From DATLED01 sp035525495 (GTDB lineage: Bacteria; Actinomycetota; Acidimicrobiia; Acidimicrobiales; CADCTF01), in assembly GCA_035525495.1 (NCBI GenBank), contig DATLED010000081.1:62001-126000 (forward strand): a stretch of 64,000 nt of DNA, read 5' to 3'. Shown here one piece after another: positions 8,793-17,593 of this stretch. Made by a program: the position numbers and the translations under genes. The notes below the pieces were generated by a model, which saw nothing but the letters and a program-made list of their open reading frames with translations, ran no database searches and was not told where the DNA came from. Position 1 is the first letter of the stretch, and each line of letters begins with the position of its first letter.

Positions 8793-9644
8793 GTGGAGAA
8801 CCCGCCCGACTTCGTCGCTGTCCCAGGCGCCGACGGCGTAGAGGCCTGGTCCGTACGGCGACTTCCGTTCGAGCCGAAAGGGTCGATGCTCGAGTTCCGC
8901 AGCGCGCTCCGCGCGGCCCTCTCGGCACTCGACACCCGGATCGGACGTCTGCGGTGTGCGTACTCCTCCGCGTCCACGGACTTCTGCGACGCCGAGAACG
9001 TGCTGCTCTACAACGTCGGCATGTCGAGCTTCGGCCGGCTGACGGAACACAGCGTGACGTTCGAGCGGTCCCACCTGGTGCCGACCTGCCCCGAACCGCT
9101 GTCCGGTCCGGCGCTGCATCACCTCCGCTACACGACCCAATCGGACACGACCTTCCTCCACTGGCAGATCGGCGCCGAGATCGCCGCCGTGGAGACGGCC
9201 ACACCGCGTCGCGTCGACAAGGCCGCCGACTGGTGGTGGGCGACGCGGACGGGGACACGGACGATGACCGGCGTCGACCTGACCAACCAGCCGTACGGGC
9301 TCCGCATCCAGATCGGCGGGCTTGATCGCTCAACCGCATCGGTGCTCAAGCCAATGCTCGACGGCATTGTCGCCAGCCTCCATCGCGACGACTCGCCGGC
9401 CGACGAGACAGTCACGAGGCTGGCCACCCAACTTCGCGAGGCCGCCGACGATGTACGCGCTCAGCTCATGGCGCCCGACGCCCCGCTGGGCCAGCGGTTG
9501 CTTGTTCGACCATTCCGCGACGGTCTCCAATGGAACCCGGCGGACGACCTCTGCGTGGCCTGCAGCGTGGAGAACCGCGGTCCGGCGTATCCCGGCGTCG
9601 TTCGAGGCCAGCTCCTCTGCGTCGCGCCGATCTCTTCGCCCTGA
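8793..9644 (+). CDS. Protein of unknown function in the conjugation operon
   Basis: The 283-residue product is soluble, with no signal peptide, membrane segment or catalytic motif that I recognise. It contains several cysteines (a pair in SSASTDFCD, an isolated one near YPTC, and CVACSVEN near residue 262) and an even mix of charged residues. The GTG at 8793 is chosen as the first start after the previous gene; the ribosome site is weak. It lies between the cell-wall hydrolase and the coupling protein, so it probably belongs to the transfer module. A 204-base stretch without a recognisable gene separates it from virD4. Confidence 0.5.
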   Translation: MENPPDFVAVPGADGVEAWSVRRLPFEPKGSMLEFRSALRAALSALDTRIGRLRCAYSSASTDFCDAENVLLYNVGMSSFGRLTEHSVTFERSHLVPTCPEPLSGPALHHLRYTTQSDTTFLHWQIGAEIAAVETATPRRVDKAADWWWATRTGTRTMTGVDLTNQPYGLRIQIGGLDRSTASVLKPMLDGIVASLHRDDSPADETVTRLATQLREAADDVRAQLMAPDAPLGQRLLVRPFRDGLQWNPADDLCVACSVENRGPAYPGVVRGQLLCVAPISSP

Positions 9645-9848
9645 GTCGATCGGAGTCATCTCGTCGCCACAGGTGCGCTGGTAGCGGCGACGCGCCTTCG
9701 CTCGATCCGCCGCGTTGCCCTTCGGCAGGCGTGTGTGGCGAGCGTCACCGAGGCGAGCGCTCTCGGCCGAGGAGGCCGCTGAGCTGAAGCGTTGCGTTCG
9801 CGGACGGTACGAAGCGCATCGCCCAGATGTGACCGCCGGAGACCGAAC

Positions 9849-11699
9849 GTGAACGCAGGCCGGGAGGCGGCACGTCCATCGCCGGCGTGGACGGCATCGG
9901 CCCCCGGCGCGGTATCCCAAGGCGACCGGATGCTGCTGTCGGCCACCCTCATCGCCGCCGGCGTCGCGATGGTGATCGTCATCACCGGCCACCTCGCAAC
10001 CGCGATCGTCGACCAGGGCTGGCCGCGATACCGCCTCCGCGACGCGCCGGGAATCATCGCCAGGGTCGTCGCCCACCCCGACGACCCCGGCCGCGCCTGG
10101 GATCCAGTGAACACGGGCGAAGCGCCGCCCGGCCCCGTCGCCTGGTGGCTGGTCTTCGCCGCCGTCACCGCCACACCCGCGGCTCTCGCCGCCACCGCCA
10201 TCGCTCGACGTCGGCGGCCTACCTACAGCGCGTCGTGGGCCACACCCCGCCAACTGCGGAAGCTACGGGTTCGAGGCGACGACCACGGCCGCCTGGTCGT
10301 CGGCACGGACGCCTGCCGCCGGTTCGCAGTCGAGGCGAGACACAGCCTCCTCGTGCTCGGACCAACCCAAACGGGAAAGACCACGGGTCTCGCCATCCCC
10401 GCGATCCTCGAGTGGCCCGGGCCGGTCGTGGCGACGAGCGTCAAGTCCGACCTCATCGCCGACACCATCGGATGGCGATCGTCCCACGGCGAGGTGTCCG
10501 TGTTCGATCCGGCGGCGTGCACCCCCTTCGTCCGGTCGCACTGGACTCCCCTCGCCGAGTGCGGAACCTGGTCGGGTTCGATGCGCGCCGCTTGGGAACT
10601 CACTACCGCCGCGAAGGCCGCCCACGGCTCGACCATGTCCGTCGGCGACTTCTGGTACTGGGCGGCGGCCAAGGCGCTCGCCCCGCTCCTGCTCGCCGCC
10701 CACCAATCCGGAAGGACCATCGCCGATGTCGCTCGGTGGGTCGACCGAGAAGAGCGCGACGAGCCACTGGCCCTCCTCCGAGCGCTCGAGCCGGACGCCG
10801 CGATCGCGCACGAGGCCACCTTCCGCCGCGAAGAACGCGGCCGCAGCAACCTGGTCCAGGTCCTGCAGTCGTCCGTCGGTCCCTACCTCGACCCCACCGT
10901 CATGGAAACGGCCCGACGCTGCGACATCGTCCCCAGCGAACTACTCGACGGCGGCCGCCACACCCTCTACCTCAGCGCCTTGCCCGACGAACAGGACCGC
11001 CTCCGGCCCCTGTTCACCGCGCTACTCGGCCAAGTGATCTCCGCCGCCTACCGCCAAGCCGGACGAAGCGGCCGGCCGCTCGATCCGCCCCTCCTTCTCG
11101 TCCTCGACGAGGCCGCCAACATCGCCCCCGTCGAGAACCTTCCGACCGTGGCCGCCACCGCGGCGTCGATGGGAGTGCAACTCGTCACCATCTTCCAGGA
11201 CCTCGCCCAGGTCAATCTGCGCTACGGCCAAGCGGCCGGCACCGTCGTCAACAACCACCGGGCCAAGCTCTTCCTACCGGCGGTGTCCGACCTCGGCACC
11301 CTCGACCTCGCGAGCCGTCTCGTCGGCGATGAGGAGCTCGACCGGGCCTCCCACACCACCGACGCCACTGGACGGCGGTCGGAGACCACGGCGACGCAGT
11401 GGCGCCGACTGTTGCCGCCGGAACTCGCGAACCGCCTCGGCGACGGCGAGGCCGTCCTCCTCTACGGCAACCTTCCGCCCGCCCGGCTGCGCCTCCGCCC
11501 CTGGTACCGAGACCGCCGCCTCCGCCGCCTCGCCAAGCACGCCCAACGCCCTCTCACCACCGAAGCGGACCCCGCGCCGCCGGCACGGCCGACGCCGACC
11601 GCGCACGAACCTGCGTCGACAGGCACCAACAACGGCTCCGAGGTCGTATCGATCTTCGCCGCCGCCAAAGCCCGCCGCCGCCAGGGAGGCACACCATGA
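9849..11699 (+). CDS. VirD4/TraG-family type IV coupling protein
   Basis: The coupling protein links the relaxase-bound DNA to the secretion channel and pumps DNA with ATP. The 616-residue product has two N-terminal transmembrane helices (about 30-52 and 96-118). Walker A is GPTQTGKT at about 171-178 and Walker B is LLLVLDEAANI at about 417, followed by a QDLAQ motif. The C-terminal part is basic and lacks an obvious all-alpha domain. The GTG at 9849 is preferred because GGAG lies 8 bases upstream; an upstream TTG would add 19 Arg-rich residues of unlikely coding character. The stop overlaps the next gene as ATGA. Confidence 0.88.
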   Translation: MNAGREAARPSPAWTASAPGAVSQGDRMLLSATLIAAGVAMVIVITGHLATAIVDQGWPRYRLRDAPGIIARVVAHPDDPGRAWDPVNTGEAPPGPVAWWLVFAAVTATPAALAATAIARRRRPTYSASWATPRQLRKLRVRGDDHGRLVVGTDACRRFAVEARHSLLVLGPTQTGKTTGLAIPAILEWPGPVVATSVKSDLIADTIGWRSSHGEVSVFDPAACTPFVRSHWTPLAECGTWSGSMRAAWELTTAAKAAHGSTMSVGDFWYWAAAKALAPLLLAAHQSGRTIADVARWVDREERDEPLALLRALEPDAAIAHEATFRREERGRSNLVQVLQSSVGPYLDPTVMETARRCDIVPSELLDGGRHTLYLSALPDEQDRLRPLFTALLGQVISAAYRQAGRSGRPLDPPLLLVLDEAANIAPVENLPTVAATAASMGVQLVTIFQDLAQVNLRYGQAAGTVVNNHRAKLFLPAVSDLGTLDLASRLVGDEELDRASHTTDATGRRSETTATQWRRLLPPELANRLGDGEAVLLYGNLPPARLRLRPWYRDRRLRRLAKHAQRPLTTEADPAPPARPTPTAHEPASTGTNNGSEVVSIFAAAKARRRQGGTP

Positions 11700-13060
11700 C
11701 CCGACCCGACCCCGTTGCGCTCGACGAGTGGCTGCGCGCAGACCCGGCGCGCGGCGTTCCCCACGTCGACTTCGGTTCCCTCTGGATCGACCCCGCCGAG
11801 CCGGACACCCACCAGCGGGTCTCCTGGATCCCCGACACCGGCGAGCTCTACGCCACCAACGGCACCAACGTCGAGACGCTCGGGCGCTACCTCAACCGCG
11901 CCGATGTCGAGTTCGCACTCGCAGGGTGGGGGGAACACGGCAACGGCCCCGACGCCGACCTCGCCTGGGTCCGCGACGCCGTCGCCGACCACGCGCCGCT
12001 CGACCCAGACCCGCCGGGGTGGTCGACCCTCGCCGACGTACCATCCGACGAGCCGTTCCTCACCCACGCCGAGGCCACCGCCGCCCGACTCCAAGCGTGG
12101 GAACGCGACCTCCAAGCCCGAGAACGGCTCCTGCTGGGCGAGATGTCCCCACTTGACGAGTCGAGGTCCGCCACGCCGGTGACGTTGCCTGCCGCGCCGG
12201 TGGCCTCCGCCCTCACGCGGCTCCACGCCGACCGCTACATCGGCGGCGAGGACCCCGCCACCTTCGCCGAAGGCCTGGGCATCGACGACCGCCTGGCGAC
12301 CGGGATCCTCGCCGGCGAGGTCACCGACCTCGACGCCGCGCACATCGCGCACGTGTGCGAAGCGCTCCACGCCTCACCGTTCGACATCTGGGGCCCGGAG
12401 CGGGGCCGCCAGATCCTCGACGTCTACGGCCCCGAAAAGTGGCCCCGCCACATCGAACCGCTCGACGACGGCAGGCGCCTGCCGGGAGACGACACCTTCC
12501 TGCGCCGCCGGATCGAACAACAAGCCGCGCAGCTCGTCCTCGAGCCCGCCGGACCCGTCCCGGCCCCATGGGTCCTCCTCGAGGTCACCCCGTACCAACA
12601 GACCGGCGTCCTCTCCGTCGACGCCAACGGGAGCGTCACATCAGTGACCGACAACCTCGGGCCGGCCGACCCGGCCAGCGACTACCACTTCACCTTCCAG
12701 CAAGTCGCTGAGCCACAACACGTCCTCGGGCCCATGACGGCGGCAACTTTCGCCGCCGGCTGTCCTGCCGGCCACGACGCGCCACCAGCGCTCGCGGCTC
12801 TCGCCGAGCGCCTCGACCACCAACGACCAGGCACGGATATGTTCCGCTTCCGCGACCCCGACACCGGCAGCGAACATTGGCTCGGTCGCGACACACCCTT
12901 CGATCAATGGCAGACATGGGACGACCCCCGCAGCTACTACCCCGGTGATCCCGCCGATGTCCTCGATGAGCGGATGGTCGACCTGACTCCGACCTTGTCG
13001 ATCGATGTCCGGTCCGTCGAGGAGGTCGTCGAACTCGAGGGAGCGGGACTCGAGTTCTAG
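11696..13060 (+). CDS. Unknown protein with a central helix-turn-helix-like segment, downstream of the coupling protein
   Basis: The 454-residue product begins at an ATG that overlaps the coupling-protein stop as ATGA and has GGGAGG upstream. The centre, at about residues 186-231, reads as a helix-turn-helix region (FAEGLGIDDRLATGIL followed by TDLDAAHIAHVCEAL and then PFDIWGPE). This pattern of a short HTH followed by 'D-W-G' is seen in XRE-like regulators. The rest of the protein has no recognised motif and is rich in Asp, Pro and Trp. It is the last gene of the transfer operon. A role in regulating transfer or in handling the relaxase is possible but only inferred from position. Confidence 0.5.
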   Translation: MTRPDPVALDEWLRADPARGVPHVDFGSLWIDPAEPDTHQRVSWIPDTGELYATNGTNVETLGRYLNRADVEFALAGWGEHGNGPDADLAWVRDAVADHAPLDPDPPGWSTLADVPSDEPFLTHAEATAARLQAWERDLQARERLLLGEMSPLDESRSATPVTLPAAPVASALTRLHADRYIGGEDPATFAEGLGIDDRLATGILAGEVTDLDAAHIAHVCEALHASPFDIWGPERGRQILDVYGPEKWPRHIEPLDDGRRLPGDDTFLRRRIEQQAAQLVLEPAGPVPAPWVLLEVTPYQQTGVLSVDANGSVTSVTDNLGPADPASDYHFTFQQVAEPQHVLGPMTAATFAAGCPAGHDAPPALAALAERLDHQRPGTDMFRFRDPDTGSEHWLGRDTPFDQWQTWDDPRSYYPGDPADVLDERMVDLTPTLSIDVRSVEEVVELEGAGLEF

Positions 13061-13236
13061 GTCCGCGGCTGGCCTGGACCCGCCCCCGGTCGCTTCACCA
13101 GCTCATGACGAAGCTGGCGAATCTCGTCGATCAACTCGCGGATCACCTTGGCGCGCATGGTCTTCTCTCCGCCGAACCCGTCGGCCTGGTAGAGCGAGTT
13201 GAGTCTCTCGTCGGTCAGCCCGGACGCTCGTCGCAC
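13057..13236 (-). CDS. Possible leaderless small protein (59 aa)
   Basis: A 59-codon frame starts at a GTG placed 7 bases after a near-consensus -10 box, so transcription would begin at the start codon itself (a leaderless mRNA, common in actinobacteria). The product is polar and helical, with an IRELIDEIRQLRHEL stretch that could form a short coiled coil. An internal ATG at 13158, preceded by GGAGAG, would give a 33-residue protein instead. The stop codon TAG lies just inside the 3' end of the convergent gene. No homologous family is recognised. Support comes from the promoter and the codon bias, so the call is tentative. Confidence 0.4.
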   Translation of the reverse strand: MRRASGLTDERLNSLYQADGFGGEKTMRAKVIRELIDEIRQLRHELVKRPGAGPGQPRT

Positions 13237-13242
13237 ATAGCG

Positions 13243-13271
13243 AACATACGTTCGGCTAACCCGAGTGTCAA
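13243..13271 (-). promoter_or_regulatory. Sigma-70-type promoter, near consensus
   Basis: On the minus strand TTGACA (13271-13266) is followed after exactly 17 bases by TATGTT (13248-13243). This is one of the best promoter matches in this GC-rich window. It points at the small frame starting at 13236. Confidence 0.6.
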
Positions 13272-13601
13272 CGCCAGCGCGGCCGTCGGTGGCGGCGCAG
13301 AGGCTCGTTTTCGGTCACGTCGCCCGATATGCATGGCGGGTGCAGTCGAATCCTGACCTGTCCTCCTAACATCGAGCGAGAGATCGCGTGCACAGGCCCG
13401 GTCTTGCTGCGAGGACGCCGCCGAGCCGATCAACGGCGTTAAAGGCCCCCGCGTGACCGTCGAACGCTGTCTGTCAAATGCCGCGCAGTAAGACTCCAGG
13501 GTGTGGACGCGACGTCGACCCGCTCAGGCTCATCGTGAACGACCGGCACCGTTCGCCGAACTTGGCGGCGCGCCTCCAGCATTCGTGCGCCCGCGTTGGC
13601 C
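13272..13601. other. Intergenic region before the GTPase pair
   Basis: About 330 bases separate the minus-strand promoter from the first GTPase gene. I see no convincing gene, repeat or terminator in it. Promoter elements for the GTPase operon should lie here, but no clear -35/-10 pair was found on the plus strand. Confidence 0.4.
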
Positions 13602-15701
13602 ATGACTGAGGACCTCGCTCCGATGGTGGGGATAGGGCTCGCGCCCCCGCGGCTTGCGCCGGCAGATCGCGATCGGCTCCGGTCGCTCCGTACTCGCACC
13701 GTGCTGGTCCGAAGCGAACTCCATCGCGCGCTTCGTGATCTCACGCATGCTGCTGAAGCGCTCCAATCGGCTGCCCACGGGAAGTCGCACGTTGATGAAC
13801 TGCACAACGTCGTCCTGGCGGCTGCGAGGGACGTCGCCAGGCACGTGGACGAACTGGCCTCAGAATTGCTGCGGTTCGATCGGCAGCTGCGAGAACGACC
13901 GGAGCAGCTCGTCGTCGCATTCTTCGGCCGAACGATGGCCGGTAAGACCACCCTTGTAGAAACCCTCGTCGGAGGCGACGGTGTCGCAATCGGCCGCGGT
14001 GGGCAACGAACGACAAGGGAGACCCGGCGTTGTCCATGGGGTGACGTAACCCTCTACGACACACCGGGCATCGGTGCATTCGAGGGGGAGGAGGACGCAA
14101 GAATCGCTCGTCGCGACGTGCGCGAGGCGGACCTCGTCGTATTCGTGCTCACCGACGACTCGATCCAGACCGAGCACTTTCTCGGCCTAGAGCACGTCAA
14201 GGCCGAGAACAAGCCGGTGTTGTTCCTCATGAACTCGAAACTGGCCGTTGACACGCCCCTGTTCCGGAAGAGGTTTCTTTCGGACCCTGACGCCTTCCTC
14301 GGTGACGTCGCTCTGCGTGGCCACCTTGACCGGCTGGACGAACTCGCGCGCGAGCAGTTGGGGATCACCGAATACCGCGTGCTCAGCGTCCAGGCCCAAG
14401 CAGCGTGGCTGGGCTGCACTGAGGGCGACGTCGAGTTGTTGTCGGCCAGCGGCCTCGCGGACGCGGTCGACGCGGTCACCACCCTCCTGACCAGTCGCGC
14501 GGTTCACCTGCGCATCCGATCAACCTACGACCCGAGCATCTTGCAGCTGGAGCGCACTGGGACAGATCTGGCTGGGCTAAGAGACGAACTCAGGGAGCAG
14601 TCTGCGATCTACGTCAATCGAGCGGACGCGCTCGAGCGCGAACTCGACCAGCTTTCGCGGACCCACCAGGCTCGTATCCAACGGACAGTCAGCACTCACC
14701 TCGCCGCTCGCCGCGCGGACCTAGTTGCCTGGCTCGACGAGCACCTCGCCGCGAAGGACCTCGATGAACGGCTTGGTTCCTGGCTCGCGATCAGCTCGCT
14801 CGAAGAGCAGTTGCGCCGCGAGGTGGGTGAGGCCTTCCAGACGCTTGAAGCCATCTGCGCCAGCGCTCTCGAGCAACTGCTCGACGATCTCGAGATGCAC
14901 GTCCCTACCGACTTGCATCAGGAGGGTTTCCAATTCACCGACTGGCAGAAGGCACTTACCACTCTCAGGCGAGCTCTTCAGGTCGGGGGCCTCCTGTTCA
15001 AGGTTGCGAGCCTGACGAAGTGGGGGAAGCGAGTTCTTGGAAGCGCAGGCGGACCGGTGGGTTGGGTCGTGCTCATCGGAACAGAGGTGTTGGCTCAACT
15101 CGCGAGGCGCTATCCGCGGTACAACCCTGCTAGGCGCGCCTACCTTCAGAAGGCGGCCGCGCGCCTCGAACGCGCGGTCGGTCTCCTCGAAGAGGAAGCG
15201 TCCAAGGCTGGCTGCGCGCCTGTAGATGATGTGATCAGGCGGGGCATGGCCCGACACCTGGTGGACGAGCTGACCGCCAGCGGCAACGAACTGGCGAACC
15301 ATGCGGTTGATCTCAACGTGGCGGTAGTTCGAATCCGCGAGCACGTCACTCACCTGAGCGCGTCCATGTGTGAGGACCTTCTTGACGGACAGCGACCGCA
15401 CGTCTTTTGCCGGCTTCCCGGCCAGCTTGTGGCTCTCCGAGAATCGCTTGAAGTGGATGCAAGGGCAGCGTTGCAGGCCGCCTTGGGAGAGGCCGTGCTT
15501 GAACTTCCAGCTGGCGCACCCGAGGCGATCCAGAAGATCGCGCCGGGGTGGGAGGTCGAGTGGAGGCGGGGTTCGCTGGTGCTCGGCAATCCTGGTGCGG
15601 AGGCACTGGATGCGGTCTCGGTCGCAATAATCGAGCGCCTTGCCGAGCGTCCGGTGGCCCTATCGAGTGACGATCAAGCGAATGTGACAGAGGAACCATG
15701 A
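13602..15701 (+). CDS. Dynamin-like GTPase, first of a coupled pair
   Basis: The 699-residue product has a GTPase domain with G1 GRTMAGKT at 109-116, a candidate G2 threonine near 137-141, G3 DTPG at 153-156, and a degenerate G4 reading MNSK at 210-213 instead of NKxD. About 100 residues of helix precede the G domain. After it come long helices and, around residues 455-490, a hydrophobic Gly-rich stretch (LLFKVASLTKW, then GGPVGWVVLIGTEVLAQL) that could insert into a membrane. This is the layout of bacterial dynamin-like proteins, which bind and remodel membranes and include phage-defence members. The ATG at 13602 is preferred to the TTG at 13596. Its stop overlaps the second GTPase gene as ATGA. 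Confidence 0.7.
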   Translation: MTEDLAPMVGIGLAPPRLAPADRDRLRSLRTRTVLVRSELHRALRDLTHAAEALQSAAHGKSHVDELHNVVLAAARDVARHVDELASELLRFDRQLRERPEQLVVAFFGRTMAGKTTLVETLVGGDGVAIGRGGQRTTRETRRCPWGDVTLYDTPGIGAFEGEEDARIARRDVREADLVVFVLTDDSIQTEHFLGLEHVKAENKPVLFLMNSKLAVDTPLFRKRFLSDPDAFLGDVALRGHLDRLDELAREQLGITEYRVLSVQAQAAWLGCTEGDVELLSASGLADAVDAVTTLLTSRAVHLRIRSTYDPSILQLERTGTDLAGLRDELREQSAIYVNRADALERELDQLSRTHQARIQRTVSTHLAARRADLVAWLDEHLAAKDLDERLGSWLAISSLEEQLRREVGEAFQTLEAICASALEQLLDDLEMHVPTDLHQEGFQFTDWQKALTTLRRALQVGGLLFKVASLTKWGKRVLGSAGGPVGWVVLIGTEVLAQLARRYPRYNPARRAYLQKAAARLERAVGLLEEEASKAGCAPVDDVIRRGMARHLVDELTASGNELANHAVDLNVAVVRIREHVTHLSASMCEDLLDGQRPHVFCRLPGQLVALRESLEVDARAALQAALGEAVLELPAGAPEAIQKIAPGWEVEWRRGSLVLGNPGAEALDAVSVAIIERLAERPVALSSDDQANVTEEP

Positions 15702-17410
15702 GCCACGTGGAGATTTCGGAACTGCATGGGGAGATCGAGCGGCTGAGGGAGGCTGTCCGTGATCTCCTCACTTCGACAGACGACCCCCGTTGCAGTGGGC
15801 TGAGTGAGGAGCTCGTCGACGGTCTGGGCGAGATCCTCTCGATCGCCTTGATCGGTCCGTACAACGCAGGAAAGTCGTCGATCGTAAAGACCCTCGCGCC
15901 TAACGCTGACGTCGTCATCGACGCAAACGTGGCCACGGACCGAGTCGTCGAGACGCTTTGGCATGGCGTGCAAGTTGTCGACACACCTGGCATCGGCGCG
16001 GGCCGCCCTGCTCACGATGACATGACCGAGCGGGCCATTGTGTCGTCCGACCTCTTGATGTTCGTGGTCACTGCCGAGCTGTTCGATGCGACCATCGCCG
16101 ACTACTTCAGATCGATAGTCATCGACGCGGCGCGCGGCGGCGAGTGCATTCTGATCGTCAACAAGTCGACACAGGATTCTGGGAACCAACACGAGAAGCT
16201 GGCGCACATTTCAGCGGTGCTTCGTCCACTTTCGACCGACGACTTGCGAGTGGTCTTCATCGATGCGCGAACACGGCTCTGGGCGGAAGACGCCGCCGAC
16301 GGCGACGAACGGGAGGAGTTGCTCCAGTTGTCGAACTTCGCTGAGTTGACGTCGGAGATCGATGCCTTCGCCCGACGAAGCGGGCTCCGGGCGAGGCTGA
16401 CGACACCGGTCTACCAAGTCATTGACGTTGTCGATCGCGGACTCGAGTCACTCGGGGAAGACGAGGGGATCCAGAAACGGCTTGATCTCCTCAACAGCCA
16501 GCGCAAGATACTGCTCCGCCACCGAGCCGAACTCGAGGAAACCGCCCGTTCTGCCATCTCGGCTGCTGGAGCCGACCTCGTCCGAATCGGCCAGCAAGTC
16601 GCAGCAGAAGTCCAGGCTGCGGATGACGATCAAACATTGAGACTGCGCGTCGAGGAGGGGCAAGCGCTCGCTGCGCGGCGGTCTGACTCGCTTGACAATC
16701 AACTCGACAACTTGATCCGTGCCGCATCCCATCGCCTGAGCGACGACCTCCAAGGGCACGTTCCCCCGGAGCTGAAGGCTGGCCAAACAACGGGAAGCGC
16801 CCGAACCGCGTCCGGCCCGGTTGAGGTGCCTCCCGGCATTAGAGGTGCGCGAGTGTCGTCACATCTGGCGAGCGCTGAGATGCAGGCAACCCTCAAGAAC
16901 ATCGCGACCTTCTTTCGCGACAATTCCCGTCCCGGGCAGCCCGCGCACGCTTTCGTCTACGAGGCAACGAAGAAGCTGCGTATCAAGCACAAGCCATGGG
17001 GCAACGTGAAGCTCACTCGACGCATCGGGAAGGTTGCGGAGGGACTCGGCGCGGCGCTGGTCGTCCTCGAGGTGGTGAATGAGCACCGGGAACAGCGCGC
17101 AGAACGAAGGGAGGGTGATCGGGTGCGGGCGATACAACAAGCCGTGCGAAGCCACTTTGTGACTTACGCGAACTCCGTTGCGGTGGAGGCTGAGGTCGAC
17201 GCTACGGACTATGTCGAGGGCTCCTACAACGCAGCCCTGGCAACGATCGACTCAATGTCGCTGCAACTGGTGCAGCAGCGTAGAACGACAGACAGCGTGT
17301 CCAAGGAACTCATCAGTCGTCGAGAGGAACTCGGCGCCTTGCTCACTCGGATTCATGCAGCCGAACTCATCGAGAGTCTGCAGACGGAGGAGCGAGGCCC
17401 AGAGGGGTAA
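15698..17410 (+). CDS. Dynamin-like GTPase, second of a coupled pair
   Basis: The 570-residue product has G1 GPYNAGKS at 53-60, G3 DTPG at 95-98 and G4 NKS at 155-157, so it keeps a better G4 than its partner. A helical region follows and a weakly hydrophobic segment at about residues 445-460 (GKVAEGLGAALVVLEVV). Pairs of unequal dynamin-like proteins encoded in tandem often form hetero-oligomers. The overlap of 4 bases with the first gene argues for co-translation and a shared complex. The neighbours are mobile-element genes rather than division genes. A defence or membrane-repair role is therefore more likely than cytokinesis, but this is inference. Confidence 0.7.
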   Translation: MSHVEISELHGEIERLREAVRDLLTSTDDPRCSGLSEELVDGLGEILSIALIGPYNAGKSSIVKTLAPNADVVIDANVATDRVVETLWHGVQVVDTPGIGAGRPAHDDMTERAIVSSDLLMFVVTAELFDATIADYFRSIVIDAARGGECILIVNKSTQDSGNQHEKLAHISAVLRPLSTDDLRVVFIDARTRLWAEDAADGDEREELLQLSNFAELTSEIDAFARRSGLRARLTTPVYQVIDVVDRGLESLGEDEGIQKRLDLLNSQRKILLRHRAELEETARSAISAAGADLVRIGQQVAAEVQAADDDQTLRLRVEEGQALAARRSDSLDNQLDNLIRAASHRLSDDLQGHVPPELKAGQTTGSARTASGPVEVPPGIRGARVSSHLASAEMQATLKNIATFFRDNSRPGQPAHAFVYEATKKLRIKHKPWGNVKLTRRIGKVAEGLGAALVVLEVVNEHREQRAERREGDRVRAIQQAVRSHFVTYANSVAVEAEVDATDYVEGSYNAALATIDSMSLQLVQQRRTTDSVSKELISRREELGALLTRIHAAELIESLQTEERGPEG

Positions 17411-17593
17411 CCGCCCGAGCCAGTCGCGGCAGTCTGGACGGGGGCCGGAGAGACGCTCGTCTCTCGACGACCTGCTGTGCCGCCGACCAGTCACGGACAG
17501 CGCGCCTCCGCCCCAAGAACGAGTCGACCGTCCCCAATGGCCGATCCTGAGGGGGCGGCCTCCGGGCGGCCGACCGAGAGAGGGACCTGCCTC

